A stretch of DNA of 64,000 nt from Flavobacterium tyrosinilyticum (lineage in GTDB: Bacteria; Bacteroidota; Bacteroidia; Flavobacteriales; Flavobacteriaceae), in the NCBI RefSeq assembly GCF_023656565.1, contig NZ_JAMOKG010000001.1:1195383-1259382 (forward strand), written 5' to 3'. The notes below the pieces were generated by a model that worked only from the letters and a program-made list of their open reading frames with translations, had not been told where the DNA came from and searched no databases. Made by a program: the position numbers and the translations under genes. Below, one piece after another: positions 8,396 to 16,589 of this stretch (within the stretch, counting starts at the first letter, position 1; every line of letters starts with the position of its first letter).

Positions 8396-8419
8396 AATCC
8401 TGCTCTTTCGAACAGGATT
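8396..8419 (-). terminator. terminator of the HU/SPOR gene
   Basis: AATCCTG and CAGGATT arms around a TTCGAA-containing loop, with an A run on the plus strand (8388-8397) that is a U run in the minus-strand transcript. It lies 11 bases past the stop codon. Confidence 0.8.
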
Positions 8420-8429
8420 AAAAGGTATT

Positions 8430-9401
8430 TTATAGATTTTCGACCAGAATCCAAGCTTGTGGATTTTCGCCTTTTTGTATTTCTTTTTGAGCTTGTTCTG
8501 CTTCTTTCATTGTAGCATAACTTCCGTACAAAACAGGAAATAAACCGTGTTTGTTTTCTTTTAGCATCCTGGCTTTGAAACCATCTTTAATTAATTGGTT
8601 ATAAGCTTTTCTAGCATTTTGTTCACTTCTAAAAGCACCCGCCATAATGTGGTAAGGCATTGTGGTTTCGACAGTTTCAACAGCAGCAGAATCTACAGAA
8701 AGAGTTACAGCCGGAAGTGGACTTTTGATAAAGAAAGTGGCTTCTTGAATTTTGTTTTGCACTTTTTTCTGAACTGCTTGTTCTACAACAAGTGTTTGGT
8801 TATCAATTTGATTTTGGTATAATGGATAACCAATGCTTCCTGTAATTCCTAGTCCTAAAACCAGAATTGCAGCATATCGCAAGAACGGATTCGAAGATTT
8901 GGTTTCTTCTTCACTTTCGTATATCAAAACAGCATCTTTTTCTTTTGCTGCAATTTTTTCGATTTTTTTCTCGAATGCCTCTTTTTTCACCATTGGAGAA
9001 ACAAAAGGACTCAATCCAAAAGAAGCAGATAAATAGTTGGTCTGATCGTTTGGCTTGAAAACAATGTTGCTTTCAGAATTTAAACGTAGCTCTCCAATAT
9101 TTTTTAAAAGAATTACGCCATCTTCTTCTAATGCTTTTTTCCAATTCAAAATTTCAAAAGCAATTGCGCTAACAGCAAAACCATAAGATGTTTTTTCTGC
9201 TTGAGCAATATGATTTGCCAACAATCCGTCGTTATTTTTGATACGGCTGTTAAAAGAAATGGTTTTTTTTGGTGGAAAAAACGAATTAGTGCTTTCATTT
9301 AGCTGCGCCGAATGAGTTTCTGTTAAAAATGCACCAAACCCTGGAACCGTTACACACTGATAACGATACAATAACTGTGAGATATATACTTCGATTTTCA
9401 T
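8430..9401 (-). CDS. HU-domain and SPOR-domain membrane protein
   Basis: A 323-residue protein combining a divergent N-terminal HU-like fold (roughly residues 1-125; GFGAFLT and LLKNIGELRL resemble the HU-CCDC81 type seen in Bacteroidetes), one membrane helix (about 175-195, LRYAAILVLGLGITGSIGY) and a C-terminal SPOR domain (about 245-323, YHIMAGAFRSEQNARKAYNQL). SPOR domains bind denuded peptidoglycan at division sites. The topology would place the HU-like part in the cytoplasm and SPOR in the periplasm, so a link between nucleoid or division machinery and the wall is an inference. The ATG at 9401 is preferred because the upstream TTG codon lies in the promoter. Divergent to dprA. Confidence 0.87.
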   Translation of the reverse strand: MKIEVYISQLLYRYQCVTVPGFGAFLTETHSAQLNESTNSFFPPKKTISFNSRIKNNDGLLANHIAQAEKTSYGFAVSAIAFEILNWKKALEEDGVILLKNIGELRLNSESNIVFKPNDQTNYLSASFGLSPFVSPMVKKEAFEKKIEKIAAKEKDAVLIYESEEETKSSNPFLRYAAILVLGLGITGSIGYPLYQNQIDNQTLVVEQAVQKKVQNKIQEATFFIKSPLPAVTLSVDSAAVETVETTMPYHIMAGAFRSEQNARKAYNQLIKDGFKARMLKENKHGLFPVLYGSYATMKEAEQAQKEIQKGENPQAWILVENL

Positions 9402-9406
9402 AGTAA

Positions 9407-9435
9407 CAAAGTTAGACAACGCGTATAGTTATCAA
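9407..9435 (-). promoter_or_regulatory. promoter of the HU/SPOR gene, near-leaderless
   Basis: On the minus strand TTG (9433-9435), an 18-nt spacer and TAACTTTG (9407-9414) match the Bacteroidetes consensus. Only five bases separate the -7 element from the ATG, so transcription would begin at or next to the start codon. Confidence 0.75.
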
Positions 9436-9626
9436 AATTTTATTCACAATTTTTATTAACAATTCAGAATTATTTTTAGGCAATTCGTTTTCAATTAATT
9501 AAGTGGTAGGTTTTTCTTATTTAAAAAGCATCACGAGAATTATTTTTAAAATTTATTAAGAAATTACTTTGTTTTATAGATATTTGCGCCTCATAAAAAG
9601 TAGATTTATTTTTTCTATTTTACATA

Positions 9627-10739
9627 ATGTTAAAAACAATGAACGATCAGGAATTATTTAATTTACTTGCCTTATTAAAGGTTGATGGAGTGGGAGATAT
9701 AATGGGCAAAAAGTTGCTTAATTCTTTTGGCGATGCTTCGGCTATTTTTAAAGCTAAAAGTTCGCAATTAGCAGCGGTTGATGGAATTGGAAGTGTTTTA
9801 TTGAAAAATCTGAAAGATAAAAGTGTTTTTGAGAAGGCAGATAAAGAACTTTCGTTTATTAAAAACAACAATATTCAGATTTCTTTTTTTCAGGACGAAA
9901 ACTACCCAGAACGGCTTAAGCATTGCATTGATGCACCAATTCTGATTTTTACCGCTGGAAATCTGGATTTCAAAAACAAAAAAATAATTAGCATTGTAGG
10001 TACACGCCAGATTACTTCTTATGGAACAGATTTCTGTAAAAAATTGATAGAAGATATTGCTCCTCTTGATCCTGTAATTGTAAGTGGATTTGCTTATGGA
10101 GTTGACATCGTGGCGCATCAGGCAGCAATGGATTTTAATTTGCAAACTGTTGGCGTTCTAGCTCATGGCTTAAATCAAATTTACCCGAGAACTCATAAAA
10201 AGTACATGGCCAGAATGGAAGAGAAGGGCGGATTCATAACCGAGTTTTGGAGTGATTCGAATCCGGATAAAGAAAAATTTGTTCGTCGAAATCGTATTGT
10301 TGCTGGGATGACTGAAGCTACAATCGTGATAGAATCTGCTGACAAAGGCGGATCTTTAATAACGGCAAATATGGCTAATGATTACAATCGCGATGTTTTT
10401 GCGGTACCAGGTAGAGTGACAGACAAATATAGCCAGGGCTGTAATAATTTGATTAAAACTCAGAAAGCAAATGTGTTAACAAGTGCCGCAGATTTGATTT
10501 ATATGTTGAATTGGGATATTAAAGAAAATCCAAAAACGATTCAGAAACAGCTTTTTGTAGAATTAGAACCCGTAGAACAAAAGGTTTATGATTTTCTCCA
10601 GAAAAACGGAAAGGAATTACTTGATCTTATTGCAATTGAATGTGAAATTCCAATTTTCAAACTGTCAGGAATTTTGATTGGGATGGAATTAAAGGGCGTT
10701 ATAAGGCCGCTTCCTGGAAAACTTTTTGAGTCAATTTAA
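9627..10739 (+). CDS. dprA: DNA-processing protein DprA (Smf)
   Basis: DprA binds incoming single-stranded DNA during natural transformation and loads RecA. The 370-residue protein has an N-terminal helix-hairpin-helix/SAM-like region (about 1-65, GDIMGKKLLNSFG and VDGIGSVLLKNL), the Rossmann-fold core with GTRQITSYG, VSGFAYGVDIVAHQAAM, LAHGLNQIYPRTH and the ending VFAVPGRVTDKYSQGCNNLI, and a C-terminal winged-helix-like segment (about 300-370). All usual core motifs are intact. It is divergent from the HU/SPOR gene across about 225 bases of AT-rich DNA. recA lies 3.7 kb away on the other strand. Confidence 0.96.
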   Translation: MLKTMNDQELFNLLALLKVDGVGDIMGKKLLNSFGDASAIFKAKSSQLAAVDGIGSVLLKNLKDKSVFEKADKELSFIKNNNIQISFFQDENYPERLKHCIDAPILIFTAGNLDFKNKKIISIVGTRQITSYGTDFCKKLIEDIAPLDPVIVSGFAYGVDIVAHQAAMDFNLQTVGVLAHGLNQIYPRTHKKYMARMEEKGGFITEFWSDSNPDKEKFVRRNRIVAGMTEATIVIESADKGGSLITANMANDYNRDVFAVPGRVTDKYSQGCNNLIKTQKANVLTSAADLIYMLNWDIKENPKTIQKQLFVELEPVEQKVYDFLQKNGKELLDLIAIECEIPIFKLSGILIGMELKGVIRPLPGKLFESI

Positions 10740-10757
10740 CGCAGAAAATCCTATATA

Positions 10758-10880
10758 TTATTTTCTTGTAAAGTGTTTGTACAATCGATATAAAATGTAA
10801 ATAAGCAATAAACCAAAAACGATATTTAGAATTTGAAATACATACGGTGGAACATTGTAATCTTCAATATACTTATCCAT
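10758..10880 (-). CDS. 40-residue single-span membrane protein
   Basis: A small open frame (ATG at 10880) encodes MDKYIEDYNVPPYVFQILNI followed by a hydrophobic span (about residues 14-33) and a basic tail, RLYKHFTRK. Charge pattern fits an N-out, C-in single-span protein. It occupies most of the otherwise empty 10740-10940 gap and lies just downstream, on the same strand, of the terminator of the next gene. No Shine-Dalgarno site is expected in this phylum, so the start cannot be judged that way. Function unknown. Confidence 0.5.
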   Translation of the reverse strand: MDKYIEDYNVPPYVFQILNIVFGLLLIYILYRLYKHFTRK

Positions 10881-10941
10881 CTTTTTTATTTTTAAGAGGT
10901 TAATATACTTGAAGTTACGAAAAATAATATTATTTCATAAA

Positions 10942-10972
10942 AAAACCGCTAATCTATTTGATCAGCGGTTTT
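10942..10972 (-). terminator. terminator of the minus-strand hypothetical gene
   Basis: AAAACCGCT and AGCGGTTTT form a 9-bp stem around a 13-nt loop, with an A run upstream on the plus strand that is a U run in the minus-strand transcript; it ends a few bases past the gene's stop. Confidence 0.8.
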
Positions 10973-10975
10973 ATT

Positions 10976-11380
10976 TTAATTTTCTTCATATTCAAAAAAA
11001 GCTTCTTCCGACCCAGCTCCATCTAAAAGACAAAAAGCGGCATATGAAATATCTATTAGCCAATTATCAATTTGTAAAATTTGCTGTTCTGTAATCAAAT
11101 TATTGCTTTGTAGCATTCCTTCTGGATGAACTGCCCACATTCGACCCAAATGACAAATTCCCCAAATTGTATTAATTATTCTTTTATCTATAAAGTCTTT
11201 TTCCATTTCAGGAGCGAGAACCTTTAAAGATTTCATAATCAAGTGATAGTTTTCTTCATGCAAAATTCCCTTAAATGGACGTAATTGCCCCAGAAAACCA
11301 TTTTGCCATCTTTCGCTTTCTATATTTTCGTGGTTACCACTCTGGTACATTAATTCCTCAATTGCATCTTCTTTCGTCAT
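10976..11380 (-). CDS. conserved hypothetical cytoplasmic protein
   Basis: A 134-residue acidic protein without signal peptide or membrane span. It is predicted mostly helical, with aromatic-rich segments (RIINTIWGICHLGRMWAVHP and IDNWLIDISYAAFCLLDG). I do not recognise the family; the size and composition resemble small immunity or hypothetical proteins, but there is no toxin next to it. It begins 23 bases after the trpS stop on the same strand and is probably co-transcribed with trpS, ending at the terminator just beyond its own stop. Confidence 0.7.
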   Translation of the reverse strand: MTKEDAIEELMYQSGNHENIESERWQNGFLGQLRPFKGILHEENYHLIMKSLKVLAPEMEKDFIDKRIINTIWGICHLGRMWAVHPEGMLQSNNLITEQQILQIDNWLIDISYAAFCLLDGAGSEEAFFEYEEN

Positions 11381-11403
11381 TAATAATGGATTATATTTTT
11401 TGA

Positions 11404-12378
11404 TTATTTTGCAAAACCTAAAACCTCTCTAACCTTTGCCAAAACACCATCGGCAATTACAGAAGCTTTTGCAGCGCCTTTTTTCAACAAAGCGTCAACT
11501 TCTTCAAGGTTGTTGATGTAGTAATTATATTTTTCTCTTTCTGTTTTAAATTTTTCTGTAATCAATTCAAACAAAGCTTGTTTCGCGTGACCGTAACCGT
11601 AATTTCCGCCTAAATAGTTGGCTCTCATTTGGGCAGTTTGCTCTTCATTTGCTAGCAATGAATAAATAGCAAAAGCATTACAAGTATCTGGATTTTTTGG
11701 AGCTTCAAGCGGAGTCGAATCTGTTTCAATACTCATTACCTGTTTGCGTAATGTTTTGTCGTCCAAGAAAATATTGATAATATTATTGGCAGATTTACTC
11801 ATTTTTCCTCCGTTTGTTCCTGGAATCAACATAATGTTTTCCTCAATTTTAGCTTCAGGAAGTACAAACGTTTCACCCATTTGGTGATTGAAACGAGCCG
11901 CAACATCACGAGTAATTTCTAAATGCTGCAACTGATCTTTTCCAACCGGAACAAATTCAGCGTCATATAATAAAATATCAGCAGCCATTAGCATCGGATA
12001 TGTGAAAAGTCCTGCGTTAACATCGTCTAAACGATCTGCTTTATCTTTGAAAGAATGCGCTAAAGTCAATCTTTGAAATGGAAAAAAACAGCTCAAATAC
12101 CAAGTCAATTCTGTAGTTTGAACCACATCAGATTGTCTGTAGAAAGTTACTTTTTCAGGATTTAATCCACACGCAAGCCAAGCCGCAGCTGTGCTATAAG
12201 TGTTTTCTCTTAAAGTCTTTCCGTCTTTAATCTGAGTGATGGAATGCAAATCGGCAATAAACAAATAAGATTCATTTGCTGGATCGTTTGATAATTCGAT
12301 TGCCGGAATAATTGCGCCTAATAAATTTCCTAAATGCGGTGTTCCTGTACTTTGAACACCAGTAAGTATTTTTGCCAT
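11404..12378 (-). CDS. trpS: tryptophan-tRNA ligase
   Basis: Tryptophanyl-tRNA synthetase charges tRNA-Trp with tryptophan in the cytoplasm. The 324-residue length is typical of the bacterial enzyme. The class I signature HIGH appears as TPHLGN (residues 13-18) after GVQSTG, and the KMSKS loop is exact at 192-196 (GGKMSKSANNI). Between them are family segments DLHSIT, LTWYLSCFFP and GKDQLQHLEITRDVA. The gene leads a probable two-gene unit with the hypothetical gene downstream. Its upstream region abuts the inverted-repeat element that carries the GxxExxY gene. Confidence 0.97.
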   Translation of the reverse strand: MAKILTGVQSTGTPHLGNLLGAIIPAIELSNDPANESYLFIADLHSITQIKDGKTLRENTYSTAAAWLACGLNPEKVTFYRQSDVVQTTELTWYLSCFFPFQRLTLAHSFKDKADRLDDVNAGLFTYPMLMAADILLYDAEFVPVGKDQLQHLEITRDVAARFNHQMGETFVLPEAKIEENIMLIPGTNGGKMSKSANNIINIFLDDKTLRKQVMSIETDSTPLEAPKNPDTCNAFAIYSLLANEEQTAQMRANYLGGNYGYGHAKQALFELITEKFKTEREKYNYYINNLEEVDALLKKGAAKASVIADGVLAKVREVLGFAK

Positions 12379-12420
12379 TCTCGTTTTTTCTTATTCTTGA
12401 TCCGCAAAGTTCGTTTTTTT

Positions 12421-12459
12421 AGCGCAGAGTTCACAGAGTTTTTCGCAGAGTTTAAGAAG
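12421..12459. repeat. left arm of 39-nt inverted repeat flanking GxxExxY gene
   Basis: The arm is the reverse complement of 13021-13059 apart from one substitution and two single-base indels. Its own structure is three quasi-repeats of CGCAGAGTT/CACAGAGTT spaced about ten bases apart. Confidence 0.9.
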
Positions 12460-12502
12460 ATTTTTTGAGTTTTTTGAAGTTCACAGTATTTTTTTACCGT
12501 TT

Positions 12503-12880
12503 TCAGTTGTTATTTATGACTCTTCTAATACCATTTTTCAAAAGAGTTTCGTTAAAGTTAATTAGCAAACCTAATTTATAGTTTCCTAGTTTCAAATAGG
12601 TCAATGTTTGCGCTAGATGGTTTACCGTTAAAGCTTCAACTGCTTTTATTTCAATTATGAACTTGTTTTCAATCAGTAAATCGATACGATAGCCACAGTC
12701 TAGTTTTATTTCCTCAAAAATTAACGGCATTGGTTTTTCCTTTTCTACTATGAGGCCTTTTTGCTTGAGTTTATAGAATAGACATTCTTGATAAACATTT
12801 TCTAATAAACCGGGTCCAAGTTTTCTATGTATTTCGATTGCTAGACCAATTACAATAGTCGAAATTTCATTTTCATTCAT
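12503..12880 (-). CDS. GxxExxY family protein (PD-(D/E)XK-like)
   Basis: A 125-residue protein of the GxxExxY family, related to the PD-(D/E)XK nuclease fold (PDDEXK_3). The naming motif is exact: G24-LL-E27-NV-Y30. The nuclease-type core follows: D67 in YRIDLLIE and E77-I-K79 in FIIEIKAVEAL, then the conserved LTVNHLAQTLTYLKLGNYKLGLLINF. All putative catalytic residues are intact, so the gene is likely functional, but no activity is established in my knowledge. It lies between trpS and a PlsC gene, enclosed by near-perfect 39-nt inverted repeats at 12421 and 13021, which suggests it travels with, or acts on, this repeat type. Function is inferred only at the fold level. Confidence 0.92.
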   Translation of the reverse strand: MNENEISTIVIGLAIEIHRKLGPGLLENVYQECLFYKLKQKGLIVEKEKPMPLIFEEIKLDCGYRIDLLIENKFIIEIKAVEALTVNHLAQTLTYLKLGNYKLGLLINFNETLLKNGIRRVINNN

Positions 12881-13020
12881 TTTTTTATTTAATTTTAACG
12901 CAGAATTTCGTATAAATATATAAAAATTTATTCAATAGATTTTGAAAATTTGAGCTAAACTCAAGTGAATATAAATCTTTGTGAACTTTTACTTTAGTAA
13001 ATCCCGAAAATTAAATTAAA

Positions 13021-13059
13021 CTTCTTAACTCTGCGGAAAAACTCTGTGAACTCTGTGCT
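13021..13059. repeat. right arm of 39-nt inverted repeat
   Basis: Partner of the arm at 12421-12459; together they enclose 639 bp with a single gene. No clear target-site duplication is visible outside the arms. Confidence 0.9.
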
Positions 13060-13115
13060 AGAAATAAAAGAGTGAGGAGAATAAATTCTATATAGAAAAT
13101 TCATTTCGGTTTTCT

Positions 13116-13123
13116 TACTTTTG
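13116..13123 (+). promoter_or_regulatory. -7 element of the acyltransferase promoter
   Basis: TACTTTTG fits TAnnTTTG, five bases before the ATG at 13129, implying a leaderless or nearly leaderless transcript. A TTG at the -33 distance was not clear. Confidence 0.6.
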
Positions 13124-13128
13124 AAGCT

Positions 13129-13872
13129 ATGAAAATATTTAAAATTGCTTTTTGGATTCTTTGGAGAGTTTGGTTTTACATTTTGATGGCCATTCCAATA
13201 CTCATTATGTTGCCTTTTCTGGTAATTTCTATCCTTTCTGAGAAAGGATATCCATATTTCTTTAAAATGGCCCGCATTTGGGCTAAATTTATCCTTTTCG
13301 GAATGGGTTTCTTTTATACCGTAAAACGCGAACAGAAGCTCATTAAAGGCAAAAGTTACATGATAGTGGCCAATCATACCTCTATGACCGATATTATGCT
13401 TACGTTGGCTTTAATTAAAAATCCGTTTGTTTTTGTTGGGAAGAAAGAGCTGGTAAAGATTCCGCTTTTTGGATTTTTCTATAAAAGAACTTGTATTTTA
13501 GTTGACAGAAGTTCGTCTAAAAGTAAAAATGAAGTTTTTAAAAGAGCTCAAAATAGATTAAATCAAGGTTTAAGTATTTGCATTTTCCCAGAGGGTGGAG
13601 TTCCAGATGACGAAAGTATTTTGCTGGATGAGTTTAAAGACGGCGCATTCAGATTAGCGATAGATCATCAGATTCCGATTGTCCCTATTGTTTATCCAGA
13701 TAATAAGGAACGTTTTTCGTATACTTTTTTGAGTGGAAGTCCAGGAAAAATGCGAGCTAGAATTTTACCTTTCGTAGAAACACAAGGATTGACAAGTGAC
13801 AACAGAAAAGAATTAAGAGATCAAGTTAGAAACATGATTTATAATGGTTTAATGGATTATCAAAAGGAATAA
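13129..13872 (+). CDS. 1-acyl-sn-glycerol-3-phosphate acyltransferase (PlsC family)
   Basis: A 247-residue membrane-bound acyltransferase that would transfer an acyl group to lysophosphatidic acid or a similar acceptor at the inner membrane. An N-terminal hydrophobic helix (about 8-37) precedes the catalytic HX4D motif, H83-TSMT-D88 within NHTSMTD, and the acceptor-binding FPEGG motif at 153-157, followed by the VPIVYP segment. The family's more usual FPEGTRS is replaced here by FPEGGVPDD, so the acceptor could differ from that of the second copy at 55070. Start choice is fixed by the promoter. It ends at a strong terminator. Confidence 0.9.
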   Translation: MKIFKIAFWILWRVWFYILMAIPILIMLPFLVISILSEKGYPYFFKMARIWAKFILFGMGFFYTVKREQKLIKGKSYMIVANHTSMTDIMLTLALIKNPFVFVGKKELVKIPLFGFFYKRTCILVDRSSSKSKNEVFKRAQNRLNQGLSICIFPEGGVPDDESILLDEFKDGAFRLAIDHQIPIVPIVYPDNKERFSYTFLSGSPGKMRARILPFVETQGLTSDNRKELRDQVRNMIYNGLMDYQKE

Positions 13873-13896
13873 CTATAAAAACATTATGTAAAATAC

Positions 13897-13930
13897 AAAA
13901 GCCGGTAGATTTAATTATCTACCGGCTTTT
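13897..13930 (+). terminator. intrinsic terminator of the acyltransferase
   Basis: A perfect 14-bp stem (core AGCCGGTAGAT with ATCTACCGGCT) and a 6-nt loop, followed by T residues. Confidence 0.92.
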
Positions 13931-13968
13931 CTTTGAATTAAAAACCCCCTATTTTTATTCAAAAGTTA

Positions 13969-14073
13969 TTATCTGTGAATTATCTTTTCTGAAATAAAAC
14001 GCAATACTTTTTTAAATCTCAATTTGGTTTTTCTTCGGTTTTTACTGTACAACAATTCCATTTTTTCTTTCAT
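13969..14073 (-). CDS. possible 34-residue basic peptide
   Basis: A minus-strand ATG at 14073 opens a 34-codon frame, MKEKMELLYSKNRRKTKLRF followed by KKVLRFISEKIIHR, very rich in Lys and Arg and amphipathic helical. It is the only plausible gene in the 553-base stretch 13873-14425, which otherwise holds terminators, a hairpin at 14190-14223 and a duplicated AAAAAGGTTGCGT word (about 14156 and 14323). No consensus promoter was seen in front, so support is composition only. Confidence 0.3.
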   Translation of the reverse strand: MKEKMELLYSKNRRKTKLRFKKVLRFISEKIIHR

Positions 14074-14189
14074 GGTTAAAAATATTAATGGTTGATAATA
14101 AAGAGTTTAGTTAATAACTCAAGTTAATGTCACATTATTATAGATGTAGAAAAATTAAAAAGGTTGCGTCAAAAATTAAAAAATTTGAT

Positions 14190-14223
14190 AAAACCCGTCA
14201 GATGAAGATGCCAACGGGTTTTT
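14190..14223. terminator. terminator-like hairpin in the 13.9-14.4 kb gap
   Basis: AAAACCCGT pairs with ACGGGTTTT across a 16-nt loop with T and A runs outside, so it could act on either strand. No gene ends next to it, so what it terminates is unclear; a small RNA is one possibility. Confidence 0.5.
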
Positions 14224-14364
14224 AATCAAATAACCAACCAACGTAAATTCTAAAAAAAACTCGAAATTGATATATGGCAGTACCAATTATAAACTGCTTT
14301 TTTATAGAGATGAAAGTTTTGTAAAAAGGTTGCGTTAAAATTTCATTTTTATTTTGAAATAAAA

Positions 14365-14396
14365 AAAGCCGAGTAATTTTTACATTACTCGGCTTT
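14365..14396 (-). terminator. recA terminator
   Basis: AAAGCCGAGTAAT and ATTACTCGGCTTT form a 13-bp stem with a 6-nt loop flanked by A/T runs, 30 bases past the recA stop on the minus strand. Confidence 0.9.
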
Positions 14397-14425
14397 AAAA
14401 AAAGCGTCTTTTTTCGACTTATTTT

Positions 14426-15433
14426 TTAGGCATTTGCCAATTCTTTTATATGTTCTTTAATTTTAATTTCCAGTTCATCAGCAAGTTCTGGATTATCTTT
14501 AATTAAAGTTTTAACAGCGTCACGACCTTGACCTAATTTTGTATCGCCGTAGCTAAACCAAGATCCTGCTTTTTTAACGATATCAAACTCAACTGCTAAG
14601 TCTAAGATTTCACCCGTTTTAGAAACACCTTCTCCGTACATGATGTCGAATTCGGCAGTTTTAAATGGTGGTGCCACTTTGTTTTTAACGATTTTTACTT
14701 TAGTTCTGTTACCAATCACATTTTCACCATCTTTAATTTGAGCAGAACGACGAATATCTAAACGAACAGAAGCGTAAAATTTAAGTGCGTTACCTCCAGT
14801 TGTAGTTTCTGGATTTCCGAACATAACACCAATTTTTTCACGAAGCTGGTTGATAAAGAAAACAGTACAGTTTGTTTTACTGATAGTTCCAGTAAGTTTT
14901 CTCAATGCTTGAGACATCAAACGTGCGTGAAGACCCATTTTAGAATCTCCCATTTCACCTTCGATCTCACTTTTCGGAGTTAAAGCCGCCACAGAGTCAA
15001 TTACAACGATGTCTATAGCTCCAGAACGAATTAAGTTTTCAGCAATTTCTAAAGCCTGCTCTCCGTTGTCTGGTTGAGAAATAATTAAATTCTCGATATC
15101 AACATTTAATTTCTCAGCATAGTTTCTATCAAATGCGTGCTCGGCATCGATAAAGGCAGCAATACCACCTGCTTTTTGAGCTTCTGCAATAGCGTGAAGC
15201 GTCAAAGTTGTTTTTCCAGAAGATTCTGGACCATATATTTCGATAATTCTTCCTTTCGGGTATCCGTTTACTCCAAGAGCTAAGTCAACACCTAGTGAGC
15301 CAGAAGAAATCGTTTCTACTTCTACAATGGCTCTGTCGCCCATTTTCATTACGGTTCCTTTTCCGTAGGTTTTGTCAAGTTTGTCAAGCGTTAATTGTAG
15401 TGCTTTTAATTTGGCTTCTTTCTCTGAACTCAT
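14426..15433 (-). CDS. recA: recombinase RecA
   Basis: RecA forms nucleoprotein filaments on single-stranded DNA, drives strand exchange and triggers LexA-type responses. The 335-residue length is typical. Walker [11 protein letters not shown] begins at residue 68, Walker [12 protein letters not shown] is present, as are the DNA-binding loops ([22 protein letters not shown] and [30 protein letters not shown]). The C-terminal acidic tail is short and ends in IKELANA rather than the strongly acidic tail of E. coli. It closes a minus-strand run of delta', DoxX-like and thioesterase genes but is separated by 143 bases and may have its own promoter. Confidence 0.98.
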   Translation of the reverse strand: MSSEKEAKLKALQLTLDKLDKTYGKGTVMKMGDRAIVEVETISSGSLGVDLALGVNGYPKGRIIEIYGPESSGKTTLTLHAIAEAQKAGGIAAFIDAEHAFDRNYAEKLNVDIENLIISQPDNGEQALEIAENLIRSGAIDIVVIDSVAALTPKSEIEGEMGDSKMGLHARLMSQALRKLTGTISKTNCTVFFINQLREKIGVMFGNPETTTGGNALKFYASVRLDIRRSAQIKDGENVIGNRTKVKIVKNKVAPPFKTAEFDIMYGEGVSKTGEILDLAVEFDIVKKAGSWFSYGDTKLGQGRDAVKTLIKDNPELADELEIKIKEHIKELANA

Positions 15434-15576
15434 TTTTTTCTAATATCTAAATTATTGTTTTGTCTTTCTGGATAAAAATAAGAAAATTCTTCCGTAATCT
15501 TATTGATCTGTTTTATAATTTGTAAAATTACTTCTTTTTTTGAAGTTTGATTGTTCCAAATTGTCACAAAATCGTT

Positions 15577-16086
15577 CTATAAAAATAAAGCCTTTAATTC
15601 TGTAGCATCAGAAGGTTTTATTTTTCCAGCAAGCAATAAACTCAATTGTTTGCGACGAAGCGCTGCATCAAATCGCTGAATTTCTAGCTCGGTTTCTGGA
15701 ATAATTGCTGGTACTTCAACTGGTCTTCCGGTATCGTCAACAGCAACGAAGGTGTAAATTGCTTCGTTGGCTTTAGTTCTGTTTCCAGATTCGCGGTCTT
15801 CTACCCATACGTCAATAAAAACTTCCATCGAACTTTTGAATGATCTTGAAACTTTTGCCTCTACGGTTACAACGCTTCCAAGAGAAATTGCTCTATTGAA
15901 GGCAACGTGATTTACAGAAGCCGTTACTACAATTCGTCGCGAATGCCTGCGGGCTGCAATACTTGCGGCGCGGTCCATTCTGGCTAATAATTCACCACCA
16001 AAAAGATTGTTTAAAGGATTTGTTTCGCTCGGTAAAACTAAATCAGTTAAAATAGTAAGGGATTCTGAAGGATGTTTTGGATTCAT
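15577..16086 (-). CDS. acyl-CoA thioesterase, hotdog fold
   Basis: A 169-residue thioesterase of the YciA/BACH type that hydrolyses acyl-CoA to free acid and CoA. The hallmark hotdog segment NPLNNLFGGELLARMDRAASIAA (about residues 23-45) contains the Asn, Gly-Gly and Asp positions typical of the active site; the strand VVTASVNHVAFNRAISLG and the dimer region EVFIDVWVEDRESGNRTKANEAIYTFVAVD follow. Chain-length preference cannot be read. It lies on the minus strand downstream of the DoxX-like gene, separated by a palindromic repeat at 16131-16195. Confidence 0.92.
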   Translation of the reverse strand: MNPKHPSESLTILTDLVLPSETNPLNNLFGGELLARMDRAASIAARRHSRRIVVTASVNHVAFNRAISLGSVVTVEAKVSRSFKSSMEVFIDVWVEDRESGNRTKANEAIYTFVAVDDTGRPVEVPAIIPETELEIQRFDAALRRKQLSLLLAGKIKPSDATELKALFL

Positions 16087-16130
16087 TTTTTTAAATAAAA
16101 TTTGTTTTAACGCCTAGAAAAAGGCTTTTT

Positions 16131-16195
16131 TTGCTACAGATTTAACAGATTAAAATGATTAGAAAAATCTGTCGGAATCTGTGAAATCTGTGGCA
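16131..16195. repeat. intergenic palindrome of ACAGATTT-type words
   Basis: Arms at 16132-16151 and 16176-16195 match as inverted repeats at about 18 of 20 positions (TGCTACAGATTT... against ...AAATCTGTGGCA). Each arm is two 10-nt quasi-repeats. The layout mirrors the arms around the GxxExxY gene but encloses no gene. Confidence 0.75.
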
Positions 16196-16199
16196 TATT

Positions 16200-16583
16200 T
16201 TAGTTCAACCAATAAACAGCCATAACGGCTGGTATAAAATAAATAACAATGGTTCTCGCACCATCGTAATCTTTTGCAAGTCTTTGACCGAAAAGCATCA
16301 TTAACAAACAGATGCATGAAAATATAGCTCCGTAAAAACCAAATTCTCTGCCATTATTTGTAAATAATTGTATTCCCCCAACAACACATAAAATTCCAGA
16401 AATTAGTTCCAAAATTAGTAAGTGTAAAAGAGCCAGAGGAACCTGATTTTTTAATGGTGTTTTGGCAAAGTGTTCTTTTAGCCAAGCTACATTATCTTTC
16501 CAATAAAAAATTTTTTCGTAACCCGATTGTAAAAAAGTTAAAGCTAGAAAAGCTAAAAGTAAAATTGAGGCAACATTGTTCAT
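16200..16583 (-). CDS. DoxX-like integral membrane protein
   Basis: A 127-residue protein with four hydrophobic helices (roughly 5-22, 48-68, 78-96 and 108-126) in the arrangement of the DoxX/MauE-like family. An N-terminal LQSGYEKIFYWKDNVAWLKEHFAKTPL loop is typical of the Bacteroidetes members. Members are linked to membrane redox or thiol chemistry but the biochemical role of this one is unknown. It starts six bases after the delta' stop codon, so the two are almost certainly co-transcribed. Confidence 0.8.
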   Translation of the reverse strand: MNNVASILLLAFLALTFLQSGYEKIFYWKDNVAWLKEHFAKTPLKNQVPLALLHLLILELISGILCVVGGIQLFTNNGREFGFYGAIFSCICLLMMLFGQRLAKDYDGARTIVIYFIPAVMAVYWLN

Positions 16584-16589
16584 TATGAA

